Shown here: positions 41,196 through 50,351 of the stretch, piece after piece
How the letters are laid out: each line of letters opens with the position of its first letter
Numbering within the stretch: the first letter of the stretch is position 1
From: Olsenella uli DSM 7084
Lineage (GTDB): Bacteria > Actinomycetota > Coriobacteriia > Coriobacteriales > Atopobiaceae
NCBI RefSeq assembly: GCF_000143845.1
Contig: NC_014363.1
Span: forward strand, 1,039,186-1,103,185
Reading direction: 5' to 3'
DNA length: 64,000 nt
The notes under the pieces: model-generated
Seen by the model: the letters and a program-made list of their open reading frames with translations, nothing else
What the model was told of the DNA's origin: nothing
Database searches by the model: none
Translations under genes and position numbers: made by a program

Positions 41196-41924
41196 TCACC
41201 CCGTGGCGAGCTCGCGGGCAACCCGATGTGCCAGGCCCACGTCAAAGCCCCTCGTGCATAGGAAGCGCACGACCTGGGCGTAGGGATCCCTCCCCGAGAA
41301 GGATCGCATCGACGCGAGCCCAAGGGCACGCCGGTACTCGCTGTCGCGCTCGAAGTACTCCTCGGGCCATGCGGGGAGCCCGTCGACGTCGATCCCCCTG
41401 CGCCGGAGCTCAAGGGCGATCTTGCGCGCACCCCAACCACAGGAGATCCTGCTACGGACGAAGGCGTCGGCATAGCGGGCGTCGTCGAGGACTCCGCTCT
41501 CGACGTAGCGCTCGATCTGGTTGTCTACGACCGACTGCGAATAGCCGTCGCGACGTAGCCTATCCGTCATCTCCCCCACCGAGTAGTCGCGCCTGCCCAC
41601 GAGCCATTCCGCGCGCAGGCCACAGCATGACTCCTCCGTGCGATGGAGCTCGAAGAGGAGCTCCTCACGACTTGCCACGGTGCGCCCGCCCGACCCCTTG
41701 AGGGCAAGGAGTCGCTTCCCGACGGCCCTTGGGACAAGGAGGCGCTCCTCTCGCTGTGTGCCCGCCTCGATGACAAGCGTGGCCCGTGGCCTCATGCCAC
41801 CCAAGGAGGCCTGCTCGCGACTGGGAAGTTCCACGTCCCACGAGAGTGCCTTCACGCCTGCAGACGAGGGAGTGCCTCCCTTCGGCCTCCCAGGGACCCG
41901 TCTGGACGCTCCGCTATTCGACAC
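41196..41924 (-). CDS. recX: Regulatory protein RecX
   Basis: RecX binds RecA filaments and limits their growth. The product has 242 residues from GTG 41924. The C-terminal two thirds show the three-helix repeats of the family, for example [36 protein letters not shown] (in part) and [13 protein letters not shown], followed by [15 protein letters not shown]. The N-terminal 45 residues are not conserved. The GTG lies 6 bases after GGAG and overlaps the recA 3' end by 11 bases. A later ATG (41795) is possible. RecX follows recA here as in most actinobacteria. Confidence 0.88.
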   Translation of the reverse strand: MSNSGASRRVPGRPKGGTPSSAGVKALSWDVELPSREQASLGGMRPRATLVIEAGTQREERLLVPRAVGKRLLALKGSGGRTVASREELLFELHRTEESCCGLRAEWLVGRRDYSVGEMTDRLRRDGYSQSVVDNQIERYVESGVLDDARYADAFVRSRISCGWGARKIALELRRRGIDVDGLPAWPEEYFERDSEYRRALGLASMRSFSGRDPYAQVVRFLCTRGFDVGLAHRVARELATG

Positions 41925-43008
41925 CGGACTCTCCGGAGGCATCCAGCGGCTCGCCGACACGCTCGTCACCCAGCTCGAGGCCACAGGCAACACGCACCTT
42001 GTGGTCGATCTCGTCCATGAGATCGGGGTTGGCCATCAGGAACTCCTTGGCGGCCTCACGCCCCTGTCCCAAGCGCTCCGTGCCATAGGTGAACCAGGCC
42101 CCGCTCTTGTTGACGATGTCGAAGTCGACCGCCATGTCGAGGAGCGAGCCCTCCTTGGAAATGCCGGTGCCGTACATGATGTCGAACTCCGCCTGCTTGA
42201 AGGGTGGTGCGACCTTGTTCTTGACGACCTTCACGCGGACGCGGCTGCCGACGCTCTCCCCGTTCCTCTTGATCGAGTCGATGCGACGGATGTCCATGCG
42301 CACCGACGAGAAGAACTTGAGCGCCCGCCCCCCCGGCGTCGTCTCTGGGTTGCCGAACATCACGCCGATCTTCTCGCGCAGCTGGTTGATGAAGATGCAG
42401 GTGGTCTTGGACTTGGAGAGGGAGCCGGCGAGCTTGCGCAGGGCTTGGCTCATGAGGCGCGCCTGGAGTCCGACCGTCGTGTCACCGATCTCACCCTCGA
42501 TCTCCGCGCGCGGGACGAGTGCCGCGACCGAGTCCACCACCACCACGTCGATGGCACCGGAACGCACGAGCATGTCGCAGATCTCCAGCGCCTGCTCACC
42601 CGTATCCGGCTGGGAGATGAGCACCTCGTCGATGTCTACGCCTATGCGGGCGGCATAGCCCGGGTCGAGGGCGTGCTCCGCGTCTATGAAGGCGACCACG
42701 CCACCCATGGCCTGCGCCTCTGCCAGCACCTCCAGGGAGAGCGTGGTCTTACCCGAGGACTCGGGCCCGTAGATCTCGATGATGCGACCACGCGGGACGC
42801 CGCCGATGCCCAGTGCGGCATCCAGCGCAAGTGAGCCGGTGGGAATGGCCTCGATCTCGAGGTCGGGACCGTCCTCGCCGTACTTCATGATGGCGCCCTT
42901 GCCGAACTTCTTCTCTATCTCCGAGGTTGTGGCCTCGATCATCTTCTCGCGCTCTTCCCCGTAGGTCTTCTCGTGGACCTCGCGGGTGGCACCCTTGCTT
43001 CTGGCCAT
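41914..43008 (-). CDS. recA: Recombinase RecA
   Basis: RecA forms filaments on single-stranded DNA, pairs homologous strands and triggers LexA self-cleavage. The 364-residue protein has Walker A GPESSGKT at 81-88, [15 protein letters not shown] (Walker B) near 155, loop L1 with [16 protein letters not shown], and loop L2 with [15 protein letters not shown] near 216. The end is acidic ([12 protein letters not shown]-like), as usual. ATG 43008 has GAAGGAG in front. The promoter with its SOS box is at 43037-43065. It continues into recX. Confidence 0.98.
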   Translation of the reverse strand: MARSKGATREVHEKTYGEEREKMIEATTSEIEKKFGKGAIMKYGEDGPDLEIEAIPTGSLALDAALGIGGVPRGRIIEIYGPESSGKTTLSLEVLAEAQAMGGVVAFIDAEHALDPGYAARIGVDIDEVLISQPDTGEQALEICDMLVRSGAIDVVVVDSVAALVPRAEIEGEIGDTTVGLQARLMSQALRKLAGSLSKSKTTCIFINQLREKIGVMFGNPETTPGGRALKFFSSVRMDIRRIDSIKRNGESVGSRVRVKVVKNKVAPPFKQAEFDIMYGTGISKEGSLLDMAVDFDIVNKSGAWFTYGTERLGQGREAAKEFLMANPDLMDEIDHKVRVACGLELGDERVGEPLDASGESGVE

Positions 43009-43036
43009 TGCTGCTCCTTCGTAGACTGCAACTTGC

Positions 43037-43065
43037 AGGGTATACGAACAACCGTTCGTAGTCAA
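43037..43065 (-). promoter_or_regulatory. recA promoter
   Basis: On the minus strand TTGACT (43065-43060) and TACCCT (43042-43037) are separated by 17 bases. The -10 can also be read as TATACC with a 15-base spacer. The SOS box fills the spacer. Confidence 0.65.
43045..43058. promoter_or_regulatory. LexA (SOS) box of recA
   Basis: CGAACAACCGTTCG is a 14-bp LexA box with perfect CGAAC and GTTCG half-sites. It lies between -35 and -10 of the recA promoter, so LexA would block initiation until DNA damage. Confidence 0.85.
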
Positions 43066-43139
43066 TCCTCCCGAACGATGGTATGCCATGCGTCTTGCGA
43101 TGCGACCCACGCACGCTTGCACAGGGCTCGCGCGTCACC

Positions 43140-43685
43140 TCAGTCTGGGGAACATTCCTCGAGAGCCTCGAGGAGCAGTGACAGGGCGGTGGCCACGGCC
43201 TTGGCCCTCACCGCGTCCCGGTCCCCGCCGAAGTGATGGCAGAGCGCGCAGTCCGTCGAGGGGGAGGTGGCGCCAAACCAGACGGTGCCGACCGGTTTGC
43301 CCCTCTCCTCGCCCCCGGGCCCCGCGATGCCCGTCACGGAGACGGCGACATCGGCGGCGAGCGCGGCCCGGACGCCGGCGGCCATCTGCGTGGCACACTC
43401 CGGGGAGACGGCACCCACGGCAGCGTCATCGAGGACCTCGGACGAAACGCCCAGGAGATCGCGCTTCACGGCAAGCGCATAGCTGACGATGCCGCCGCGC
43501 ACCACGGCGGAGGAGCCGGGGATGGCGGTGAGCTCGCCGCAGACCAGGCCGCCGGTGCAGGACTCGGCCACGGCAAGCGTCAGCCGCCGCCCCTCGGCCC
43601 GACGGACGACCTTGCGGGCCAGGGCCCTGAGCTCGTCTGCGGAGGGGGTAGCTATGTCGCCCCGGGGGCTGTCGCTATGTCTCAT
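43140..43685 (-). CDS. cinA: CinA C-terminal-domain protein (NMN amidohydrolase PncC type)
   Basis: The protein has 181 residues and consists of the CinA C-terminal domain alone. This domain converts nicotinamide mononucleotide to nicotinate mononucleotide in NAD recycling. Motifs seen are VAESCTGGLV near 38-47, FGGIVSYA-like VRGGIVSYA near 62-70, VSPECA and VSVTGIAGPGG near 115-125. The N-terminal nucleotide-binding domain of full-length CinA is absent. The gene overlaps the pgsA end by 11 bases and lies before recA, the arrangement pgsA-cinA-recA seen in many Gram-positive genomes. recA keeps its own promoter. Confidence 0.92.
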   Translation of the reverse strand: MRHSDSPRGDIATPSADELRALARKVVRRAEGRRLTLAVAESCTGGLVCGELTAIPGSSAVVRGGIVSYALAVKRDLLGVSSEVLDDAAVGAVSPECATQMAAGVRAALAADVAVSVTGIAGPGGEERGKPVGTVWFGATSPSTDCALCHHFGGDRDAVRAKAVATALSLLLEALEECSPD

Positions 43686-44271
43686 CGGAGATGACCCCCC
43701 AGGACTTGGCGAAGTAGTCGGCGCCAGACCACGCCGTCAGGACGACGGCGACCAGCAGCAGCAGCCGGGAGAGGGTCGCGAGTGCCAGGCAGGGACCTCC
43801 TACCGGCAACGCGCGACACAGCAGCAGTCCCGAGATGGAGACCATCGTCGTGGCGGTCTTCCACTTGCCCAGGCTGCTCGCCGCCACGACCGTGCCCCGG
43901 GACGCCACGACCATGCGCAGGCCCGAGACGAGGAACTCGCGCGCCACTATGACGAGCAGCACCCACGCCGAGACGTCACCCACCTCGAGCAGGAAGCAGA
44001 GCGACACCACGACGACGAGCTTGTCGGCGATGGGGTCGAGGAACTTCCCGAAGGTCGTGACCTCCCCCCTGCTGCGGGCCAGATAGCCATCGAGCTTGTC
44101 TGTCAGCGAGAGCGCCATGAAGAGCAGGGCGACGGCGAGCGACGGAAGGTGCAGCGCGGTACCGTCACCCGACCCCATGAGCTCGGCACAGAGGAGCCAG
44201 GCGGGAACAAGGGCGACGCGCACGCAGGTCACGATGTTAGCGGAAGTCCAGATGCCAGTACTTCTCTCCAC
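43675..44271 (-). CDS. pgsA: CDP-diacylglycerol-glycerol-3-phosphate 3-phosphatidyltransferase
   Basis: PgsA makes phosphatidylglycerol phosphate from CDP-diacylglycerol and glycerol 3-phosphate. The 198-residue membrane protein has the normal length. Its catalytic signature is complete: D61-G62, A65-R66, G75, D79 and D83 within SLTDKLDGYLARSRGE and FGKFLDPIADK. The beginning, TSANIVTCVRVALVPAWL, is the usual amphipathic first helix. GTG 44271 starts 2 bases after the rimO stop (TAG at 44276-44278) with GGGGAGGG upstream. The frame is open further into rimO, but that part does not look like PgsA. Confidence 0.93.
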   Translation of the reverse strand: MERSTGIWTSANIVTCVRVALVPAWLLCAELMGSGDGTALHLPSLAVALLFMALSLTDKLDGYLARSRGEVTTFGKFLDPIADKLVVVVSLCFLLEVGDVSAWVLLVIVAREFLVSGLRMVVASRGTVVAASSLGKWKTATTMVSISGLLLCRALPVGGPCLALATLSRLLLLVAVVLTAWSGADYFAKSWGVISDET

Positions 44272-44275
44272 CGTC

Positions 44276-45646
44276 CTAGCCCTCCCCCACCATCTCGCCG
44301 ACCAGCTCGTAGCAGAACGAGTCGACGAGCCGCACGCAGACGCGCTCGCCGACCGTCGCCTCGCCCGAGGCGATGTGGACTGCACCGTCGCAGTCGGGCG
44401 CCTGGAACCACGCATGGCCGACCAGCTCGGGGCCATCGCCCGCGTCCTCGACTCCGTCTATGATGACGTCGACGACCTCGCCGACATGTCGTGCCGTGGC
44501 GGCAAAGCCCAGCTGTTCGGCCACATCGAGGAGGCGCTGGGTGCGATCGAGCTTGACGTCCTCGGGAACCTGGCCGTCCATCCGAGCCGCCTTGGTCCCC
44601 TCCTCCCGTGAATAGGAGAACACGGACATGTAGTCGAACTCCTGCTCCCGGAAGAAGTCGAGCAGCTCGTCCGCCTGGTCGTCCGTCTCGCCCGGAAAGC
44701 CCACCATGCCGGTCGTGCGCAGCACCATGCCGGGGATCTCGCTTCGCAGCCGATCGAAGAGCGCGCGTAGCCGGTCTATCGAGCCCGTACGCCCCATTGA
44801 GGCAAGGACGCGCTCGTCGCAGTGCTGTATGGGGATGTCGATGTAGGAGAGGACCTCCTCGGTGTCGCGTATGGTCGCGATGAGCTCGTCGGTCATCCCC
44901 TCGGGCTGCAGGTACAGCACGCGCACCCAAGCACCATAGGGCCTGACCGCCGCCGCGACCTCGCGCAGGAGCCATGCGAGGGTGCGCCCGCCACCGAGGT
45001 CGGAGCCCCATATGCCGGTATCCTGGCCGATGAGGACGACCTCGCGGGCGCCGCCCTCCATGAGCCGCTCGACCTCGGAAAGAATCTCGCCCTCAGGGCG
45101 CGAGGCGTAGCGTCCCCGGATGCGGGGGATCGCGCAGAAGGCGCAGAACCTGTCGCAACCCTCGCTGATCTTGACGTAGGCGCTGGCGCCCTCGACCGTA
45201 CGCAGCGCCCGCGACGTCGCCTCGTTCGAAAAGGACGCGCCCCCCATGCCCAGGACGTCCCTCACCACAGCGACGATGCCGTCCTCCTCGTCGGCGCGGA
45301 CGAAGGCGGCGACCTCGGGGAGTTGGGCAGCCAGTTCCGCCCCGTAGCGCGATGGGACACAGCCGCACATGACGATGGGACGGCGGCGCACGCCCTCGGA
45401 CACGTCGTCGGCGAGCTCGAGGGTCGCCTCGATGGACTCCGAGGTCGCGGAGGCCAGGAACGAGCAGGTGTTGATGATGACGACATCCGCATCGTCGACG
45501 TCGCGGACCTCGTCGAAGCCAGCGTTGATGAGGAGGGCGCGCATGCGGTCCGTGTCGACCTCGTTCTTGGCACAACCAAGAGTCACGAAGAGGCAGGAGC
45601 CAAAGGGGGCCCTATCTGTAGTTGACGTATTGGAGAGGCTGTCCAT
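44276..45646 (-). CDS. rimO: Ribosomal protein S12 methylthiotransferase
   Basis: RimO is a radical-SAM enzyme that adds a methylthio group to the conserved aspartate of ribosomal protein S12. The 456-residue protein has N-terminal cluster cysteines (TLGCAKNEVD, NTCSFLASA, CGCVPSRY), the radical-SAM motif CDRFCAFC near 163-170, and a C-terminal TRAM domain. GCAKN in place of the MiaB GCQMN is the mark of RimO. ATG 45646 has AAAGGG upstream and lies 35 bases inside the yajQ gene, an unusually long but plausible coupling overlap. Confidence 0.95.
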   Translation of the reverse strand: MDSLSNTSTTDRAPFGSCLFVTLGCAKNEVDTDRMRALLINAGFDEVRDVDDADVVIINTCSFLASATSESIEATLELADDVSEGVRRRPIVMCGCVPSRYGAELAAQLPEVAAFVRADEEDGIVAVVRDVLGMGGASFSNEATSRALRTVEGASAYVKISEGCDRFCAFCAIPRIRGRYASRPEGEILSEVERLMEGGAREVVLIGQDTGIWGSDLGGGRTLAWLLREVAAAVRPYGAWVRVLYLQPEGMTDELIATIRDTEEVLSYIDIPIQHCDERVLASMGRTGSIDRLRALFDRLRSEIPGMVLRTTGMVGFPGETDDQADELLDFFREQEFDYMSVFSYSREEGTKAARMDGQVPEDVKLDRTQRLLDVAEQLGFAATARHVGEVVDVIIDGVEDAGDGPELVGHAWFQAPDCDGAVHIASGEATVGERVCVRLVDSFCYELVGEMVGEG

Positions 45647-46109
45647 AGTCCCTTTCCCTGAGCATGGAGATGACCTGCTGAAGCGTGTCGCGCGAGGCCG
45701 AGCTCACGCGGAGCTTGTCGCCCTCCACCGTTGCCTTGCACTTGAGCTTGAGGTCGCGGATGTCCTTGGCGATCCTCTTCGCGGTGTCCTGGTCGATGCC
45801 CTGGACGACGTGAGCCCCCTGCCTGACGGATGCCCCTGCGGCAGGCTGGGGCCGCTCCCAGTCGAGCGCCCCGAGGTCGATTCGACGCTTGGCGAGCTTG
45901 GCATTCAGCACGTCTGCGACCTGCGAGGCGACGAACTCCGACGGGGCGCCTATCGTGAAGCGGGCGTCCTTCTTGGAGAACTCGATGGTCGCACCCGTCT
46001 GCTTGAGGTCATAGCGTTGCGTGAGCTCGCGCGCAGCCTGCTGATAGGCGTTGTCAACCTCCTGGAGGTCGACTGTAGAGACGATGTCGAAACTGGACTC
46101 CTTTGCCAT
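45612..46109 (-). CDS. yajQ: YajQ-family nucleotide-binding protein
   Basis: The product has 165 residues and matches UPF0234/YajQ: MAKESSFDIVSTVD at the start, ARELTQRYDLK, FSKKDARFTI, KLAKRRIDLGALD, and the C-terminal QVISMLRERDYGQPLQYVNYR. Some members bind cyclic di-GMP and act on transcription; whether this one does is not shown. The second ATG of ATGGCGATGG is chosen (46109), since the upstream AAAGGGG then has a normal 6-base spacing. It lies 30 bases after the RodZ-like gene and overlaps rimO. Confidence 0.93.
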   Translation of the reverse strand: MAKESSFDIVSTVDLQEVDNAYQQAARELTQRYDLKQTGATIEFSKKDARFTIGAPSEFVASQVADVLNAKLAKRRIDLGALDWERPQPAAGASVRQGAHVVQGIDQDTAKRIAKDIRDLKLKCKATVEGDKLRVSSASRDTLQQVISMLRERDYGQPLQYVNYR

Positions 46110-46139
46110 CGCCATCCCCTTTCCATGATGTCTGTGCCG

Positions 46140-47717
46140 TCAGTTGGAGCTCTTCGGGCCCTTCGGGCCGCCCGAGCCTTTCGGCCCACCGGTCGTGTGC
46201 TTGGATGCCGAGGCCGTGGCCGCAGACGTCGTGTCTGCGGCCCCCTCGGGGGCCGTCTCGTCCGAGGCGTCTGCCGACGCGCCGGACGTCTCCCCGTCAC
46301 TCGAGGTCGCCTCGGCCGTCGCATCAGTCGGGCTCGGCTTGGTGCCTTGGATCGTCAGCGTGCCGATGCCCGACGTCTTTGAGTCGAACTTCTGGGTCGT
46401 GCCGTTCTTCGTGACCGTCACGGCGGTGGTGTTGCTCACCTGGACCGTCATGGACTCCGTCACCGTGTAGCTGTTGTCCCACGGCCCTGTGACCTGCTCG
46501 GCCACGACACTGGTGCCATCGACCTCGATCTCGAGCCAGGTGACCTCGCCGTCGGCCACGCTCACCTCGACCCTGGTCTCGGTGTTGGCCTCCTTCTGCT
46601 TCTGCGCCTCCTTGGCCTCCGCCGCCTCCTTGGCGGCCTCCGCCGCCTCGTCGCTCTTGCCGGCGCTGCCGTTCGACGGGGTGCCCGACGGGTCGGACCC
46701 ACCCGTGTCGCTCGACGTGCTCACCGAGACCGTCCTCCCCGACGTGGCCTTGGCGCTGACGCAGGAGCTGACCGACGTGATGATGATCACCGTGAGGATG
46801 ATCACGGCCAGGACCGACACCAGGATCATCGTCCTCCTGCCATCCGAGAAGAACTCCTCCACCAGGCCGACGATGCCACCGCGCCTCGGCTGCCTACGCC
46901 GTGGGCGCCCCCTCCGGTCGGCGTCGCGGGGCTTCCGGCGCCTCTGGACGTTGGGCCTGTCGACGTTGGCGATGTTGCGTGAGGAGCGCCTGCCTGATGT
47001 CGTTGACGCGGCCTCGTAGGGACGCGCGTCATCGTAGCGAAGGTCGTCCACGTACTCGCCCGTCCCGACGCGGCGGGTCAGCACGCTATCGCGACCCGCA
47101 CGTTCGGCCCTGCCCTCGGCCCCGGTGTAACGGGAGGGGTAGCCCGAGGGGTCCTGCAGCCGGGGGCGGGCCTGGGAGGGTTTCGCCCTCGTCCCGTAGG
47201 AGGGGACGTCCCTGCCCGTGTAGCGTCGCTCCCCTCCCCCGCCATAGCCACGCCCACGCTGGCTGACGAGCGGGCTCGAGACGTTGCGAGAGCGCGGCGG
47301 CGATGTGGTGGCGAAGCTTCCGAGGTCGCCCGCATAGCCACCTGAGGTGGGAAGGAGGCCCCTGCCCCCCTCGTAGCTCTCATGTCGGGGGCGCTCCCGC
47401 GGCAGTTCGTACTCCACCTCTTCCTCACGGCTGTAACGTCGCCTGCGCACGGGAGCGGCACCGCGGCCACGCTCGTGCTCGAAGAGGTCGGAGGTGAACT
47501 GGCTCACGACGACGCGGGTGTTCAGGCCGAGGTAGCGAGCATACGAGGAGAGCATGCCCTGGGCGTAGCCGCTCTTGGGCATGTTGGCGAAGTCGCCCTC
47601 CTCGAAGGCCATGAGAACCTGCTGCTTGAGGCGCAGGACCTGGGAGGCCTGGGCGATGGAGAGCCCAAGCTGCCTCCTTCTGTCGACGAGCATCTCGCTG
47701 AAGCGAGGTCGAGCCAT
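46140..47717 (-). CDS. RodZ-like helix-turn-helix membrane protein with long disordered regions
   Basis: The protein has 525 residues in four parts. Residues 1-75 are a cytoplasmic HTH_25 domain (FSEMLVDRRRQLGLSIAQAS), as in RodZ. Residues 80-290 are a long Arg/Gly/Ser/Tyr-rich, probably disordered stretch ending in a very basic cluster (KPRDADRRGRPRRRQPRRG). One transmembrane helix follows (about 294-317), then a Ser/Ala/Lys/Glu-rich stalk, an extracytoplasmic DUF4115-like beta domain (about 370-455) and a Ser/Thr/Ala/Gly tail. RodZ links MreB to the cell-wall machinery in rods. The gene starts 3 bases after ftsK, in line with a cell-division role. Confidence 0.82.
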   Translation of the reverse strand: MARPRFSEMLVDRRRQLGLSIAQASQVLRLKQQVLMAFEEGDFANMPKSGYAQGMLSSYARYLGLNTRVVVSQFTSDLFEHERGRGAAPVRRRRYSREEEVEYELPRERPRHESYEGGRGLLPTSGGYAGDLGSFATTSPPRSRNVSSPLVSQRGRGYGGGGERRYTGRDVPSYGTRAKPSQARPRLQDPSGYPSRYTGAEGRAERAGRDSVLTRRVGTGEYVDDLRYDDARPYEAASTTSGRRSSRNIANVDRPNVQRRRKPRDADRRGRPRRRQPRRGGIVGLVEEFFSDGRRTMILVSVLAVIILTVIIITSVSSCVSAKATSGRTVSVSTSSDTGGSDPSGTPSNGSAGKSDEAAEAAKEAAEAKEAQKQKEANTETRVEVSVADGEVTWLEIEVDGTSVVAEQVTGPWDNSYTVTESMTVQVSNTTAVTVTKNGTTQKFDSKTSGIGTLTIQGTKPSPTDATAEATSSDGETSGASADASDETAPEGAADTTSAATASASKHTTGGPKGSGGPKGPKSSN

Positions 47718-47720
47718 GCG

Positions 47721-50351
47721 CTACACCTCCCTGTACGTCGCCTCTGCCACCTTAAGCTCCTCGAGCCCGTCCTTGTCGACGAGGACGTCTCGGGGCTTGG
47801 AGCCATCGGGGGGGCCCACGACGCCCTTCGCTTCGAGCATGTCCATGATGCGACCCGCCCTAGCGTAGCCCACCTTGAGCCGACGCTGGAGGCCCGAGGT
47901 CGAGCCGAGGCGAGAGTCCACAACTATCTGGGCGGCCTCCCAGACGAGGGGATCGTCCTCCTCTCCGACGTCCGCGGGCGCGGTTCCGGGCTGCCCGGGG
48001 ACGACCTGGGAGAGGATCTCCTCGTGGTAGTCGGGCTCCGCCTGGTCGCGGATGAACTCGACCACCGAGTTGATCTCGGAGTCGGAGGTGTAGCAGCCCA
48101 GCACGCGCTTGGGCGTGAGGCCGCGGTCCTTGAAGAGCATGTCGCCGTTGCCCAGCAGGCGCTCCGCGCCGGTCTCGTCGAGGATGACGCGGGAGTCGAT
48201 GCCCGAGGAGACCTTGAGGGCGACGCGGCTGTCGATGTTCGACTTGATGAGCCCGGTGACGACGTTTGCCGACGGGCGCTGCGTCGCGATGACCAGGTGG
48301 ATGCCGGCGGCACGCGCGAGCTGGGCGATGCGGACAATCGACGCCTCGACGTCCTTGCCCGCGACCATCATGAGGTCGGAGAGCTCGTCGATGATGACCA
48401 CGAGGTAGGGCATGGGCTCAGGGGGGTTGTCCATCTCGGCGAGCTTTCCGCTCACGCACATCTTGTTGTAGACCCTGATGTCGCGTGCGCCCGCGCGCTC
48501 GAAGACCTTGAGGCGGCGCTCCATCTCGGAGACGGCCCACTGCAGCGCCGAGGCAGCCTGACGGGGCTCGGTCACGACCGGCACATAGAGGTGCGGCAGG
48601 CCGTTGTAGGCACTGAACTCGACGCGCTTGGGGTCAATCATGATGAGCCTGACCTGCTTGGGGGTCGTACGCATGAGCAGGGACATGATCATGGAGTTGA
48701 TCATGACGGACTTGCCCGAGCCGGTGGTGCCGGCAACGAGCATGTGGGGCATCTTGGAGATGTCCGCTATGACCGGACGCCCGGAGGAGTCACGCCCGAT
48801 GGCGACCTCGAGGGGGCCGCCCGAGGCATAGGGCAGGACGTCACCAAGATGGACGTTCTGCCGCTCCTTGTTGGGGATCTCGATGCCCACGAAGGAGGTG
48901 CCGGGTATCGGCGCAAAGATGCGGACCTTCTCGGCGGCGAGCGTGAGGGCGATGTCATCCTCGAGGTTGCGGATCTTGTTGACGCGCTCCCCTTCCCCCA
49001 TCTCGACGCGGAAGGTGGTCACCAGCGGGCCCGAGACGTAGTCGACGACGCGGCTGCGCAGCCCAAACTCCTGCAGCGTCCCCTGGAGGCGCCGCATCGT
49101 CTCCTCCAGCTCGTCGGCAGAGCTGGAGGAGAGGGCGCTGTTGGGGTTGGAGCTGAGCATCGAGAACGGGGGGAGCTCGTATCCCTCGGCGGCGTCGCCC
49201 GGTCGCTTCGAGCCGCCTGCGGCGGCGCGACCCGGACGCGGCTGGATCGTCGTGACCGCAGGAGCCGCGGCGTTCGGCGCCGCGGCGGCAGACGAATCGA
49301 GGGGGTGCGCGTGGGCTGCGGACCGGGGGCTGGGCACGCGACGGTCAGCCCTGCCCCGCTTGGGCCTGACGACGGCCTTCGTCGGCACCGCCTGCTGCAG
49401 GAAGTCCGGGACCACAGGTGCGGGAGGGATGCTTGCCGGGGAGCCATCCGACCCTCCGGTGGGTGCCGCGACCGCATCCGCCGGACAGGCGATCTCGACG
49501 TCGAGGTCCGGATGCCTCTTACGACGCAGGAGCCTCGTGGGCTCGACCTCGTCCTGGTCCGCATCCACCTGATGCCCTGCCTTTGGCTTTCTTCCCCGGA
49601 CGAGGACGCTCGTCTTGCGGGAGCCGATAAAGCTGGTCTTGGGCTCCTCGAGGTCGCCTTCCACCTCTCCCGCGGCCGTCGCGCCGCCATAGGCATCGGC
49701 GAAGCGGGCGCCCGCGCGGGGGCGCTCGCGCGAGCCCCCAAGGGAATCCCGTATGCCGGAGAGGCGCAGGCGCAGGCGCACGACGGTATCCGATACGGAG
49801 AAGCCGCACACGATCACGCCGGCGACGATCGTTCCCACGAGCACGACGTCTCCCACGGGACGCCCGACGAGCTGGAGCAGAGACCACGCCAGGGCGCCAC
49901 CGACATAGCCCCCCCGCGCGCGGGCGGACTCGGCGACAAGCACCAGGGAGGGGTCGCTGTCGGCGCCCGGCAAGCTCAGGGAGAGCAGGCCCAGGACGGC
50001 GAGCACGACCAGGAGCAGCCCCACGATGACGCGGACTCCCGTCACCTCACCTTCCTCCACAAAGAATGTGGCCGAGAACAGGATGATGGAGACGGGCAGG
50101 AGCAGCGCCCCGACACCAAAGGAGAGCTCGAGGAACTCGCCTGTCGCCTGGGTGACGGGAGCGCTGCTGGGCGAGACGATCGAGATGACCATGGCTATTG
50201 CGACGACGATCATGAGGACGGCGATGACGTCACCGACGGCGCTGCCCCTGACGGGCGCGGGCGGCACGGGGACGGAGCCCCGGCGCCTGGCTCCTGCCCC
50301 GGCCTTGCTGCTCTTCCTCTTTTGTGCGTTTGACCTGTGACCAGAGGACAT
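47721..50351 (-). CDS. ftsK: DNA translocase FtsK/SpoIIIE
   Basis: FtsK pumps chromosomal DNA through the division septum. The 876-residue protein has about four membrane helices in the first 190 residues, a Pro/Ala/Arg-rich linker (about 200-420), the alpha-beta motor with Walker A GTTGSGKS near 540 and LIMIDPKRVEF near 570, and a C-terminal gamma winged helix (about 812-876) with SGLQRRLKVGYARAGRIMD, which reads the KOPS-type DNA polarity signal. The ATG follows the rnj stop directly (TAGATG). RodZ-like follows 3 bases after its stop. Confidence 0.96.
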   Translation of the reverse strand: MSSGHRSNAQKRKSSKAGAGARRRGSVPVPPAPVRGSAVGDVIAVLMIVVAIAMVISIVSPSSAPVTQATGEFLELSFGVGALLLPVSIILFSATFFVEEGEVTGVRVIVGLLLVVLAVLGLLSLSLPGADSDPSLVLVAESARARGGYVGGALAWSLLQLVGRPVGDVVLVGTIVAGVIVCGFSVSDTVVRLRLRLSGIRDSLGGSRERPRAGARFADAYGGATAAGEVEGDLEEPKTSFIGSRKTSVLVRGRKPKAGHQVDADQDEVEPTRLLRRKRHPDLDVEIACPADAVAAPTGGSDGSPASIPPAPVVPDFLQQAVPTKAVVRPKRGRADRRVPSPRSAAHAHPLDSSAAAAPNAAAPAVTTIQPRPGRAAAGGSKRPGDAAEGYELPPFSMLSSNPNSALSSSSADELEETMRRLQGTLQEFGLRSRVVDYVSGPLVTTFRVEMGEGERVNKIRNLEDDIALTLAAEKVRIFAPIPGTSFVGIEIPNKERQNVHLGDVLPYASGGPLEVAIGRDSSGRPVIADISKMPHMLVAGTTGSGKSVMINSMIMSLLMRTTPKQVRLIMIDPKRVEFSAYNGLPHLYVPVVTEPRQAASALQWAVSEMERRLKVFERAGARDIRVYNKMCVSGKLAEMDNPPEPMPYLVVIIDELSDLMMVAGKDVEASIVRIAQLARAAGIHLVIATQRPSANVVTGLIKSNIDSRVALKVSSGIDSRVILDETGAERLLGNGDMLFKDRGLTPKRVLGCYTSDSEINSVVEFIRDQAEPDYHEEILSQVVPGQPGTAPADVGEEDDPLVWEAAQIVVDSRLGSTSGLQRRLKVGYARAGRIMDMLEAKGVVGPPDGSKPRDVLVDKDGLEELKVAEATYREV

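Noticed and set aside
47382-50333. Very long open frame on the plus strand opposite ftsK (nearly 1000 codons), and similar ones opposite pnp (52137-54950) and on the minus strand opposite the ABC-F gene (7058-9388).
   Set aside because: These are mirror frames forced by strong GC bias at third positions. They have odd His/Arg/Gly-rich products, no motifs, and lie opposite certain genes.
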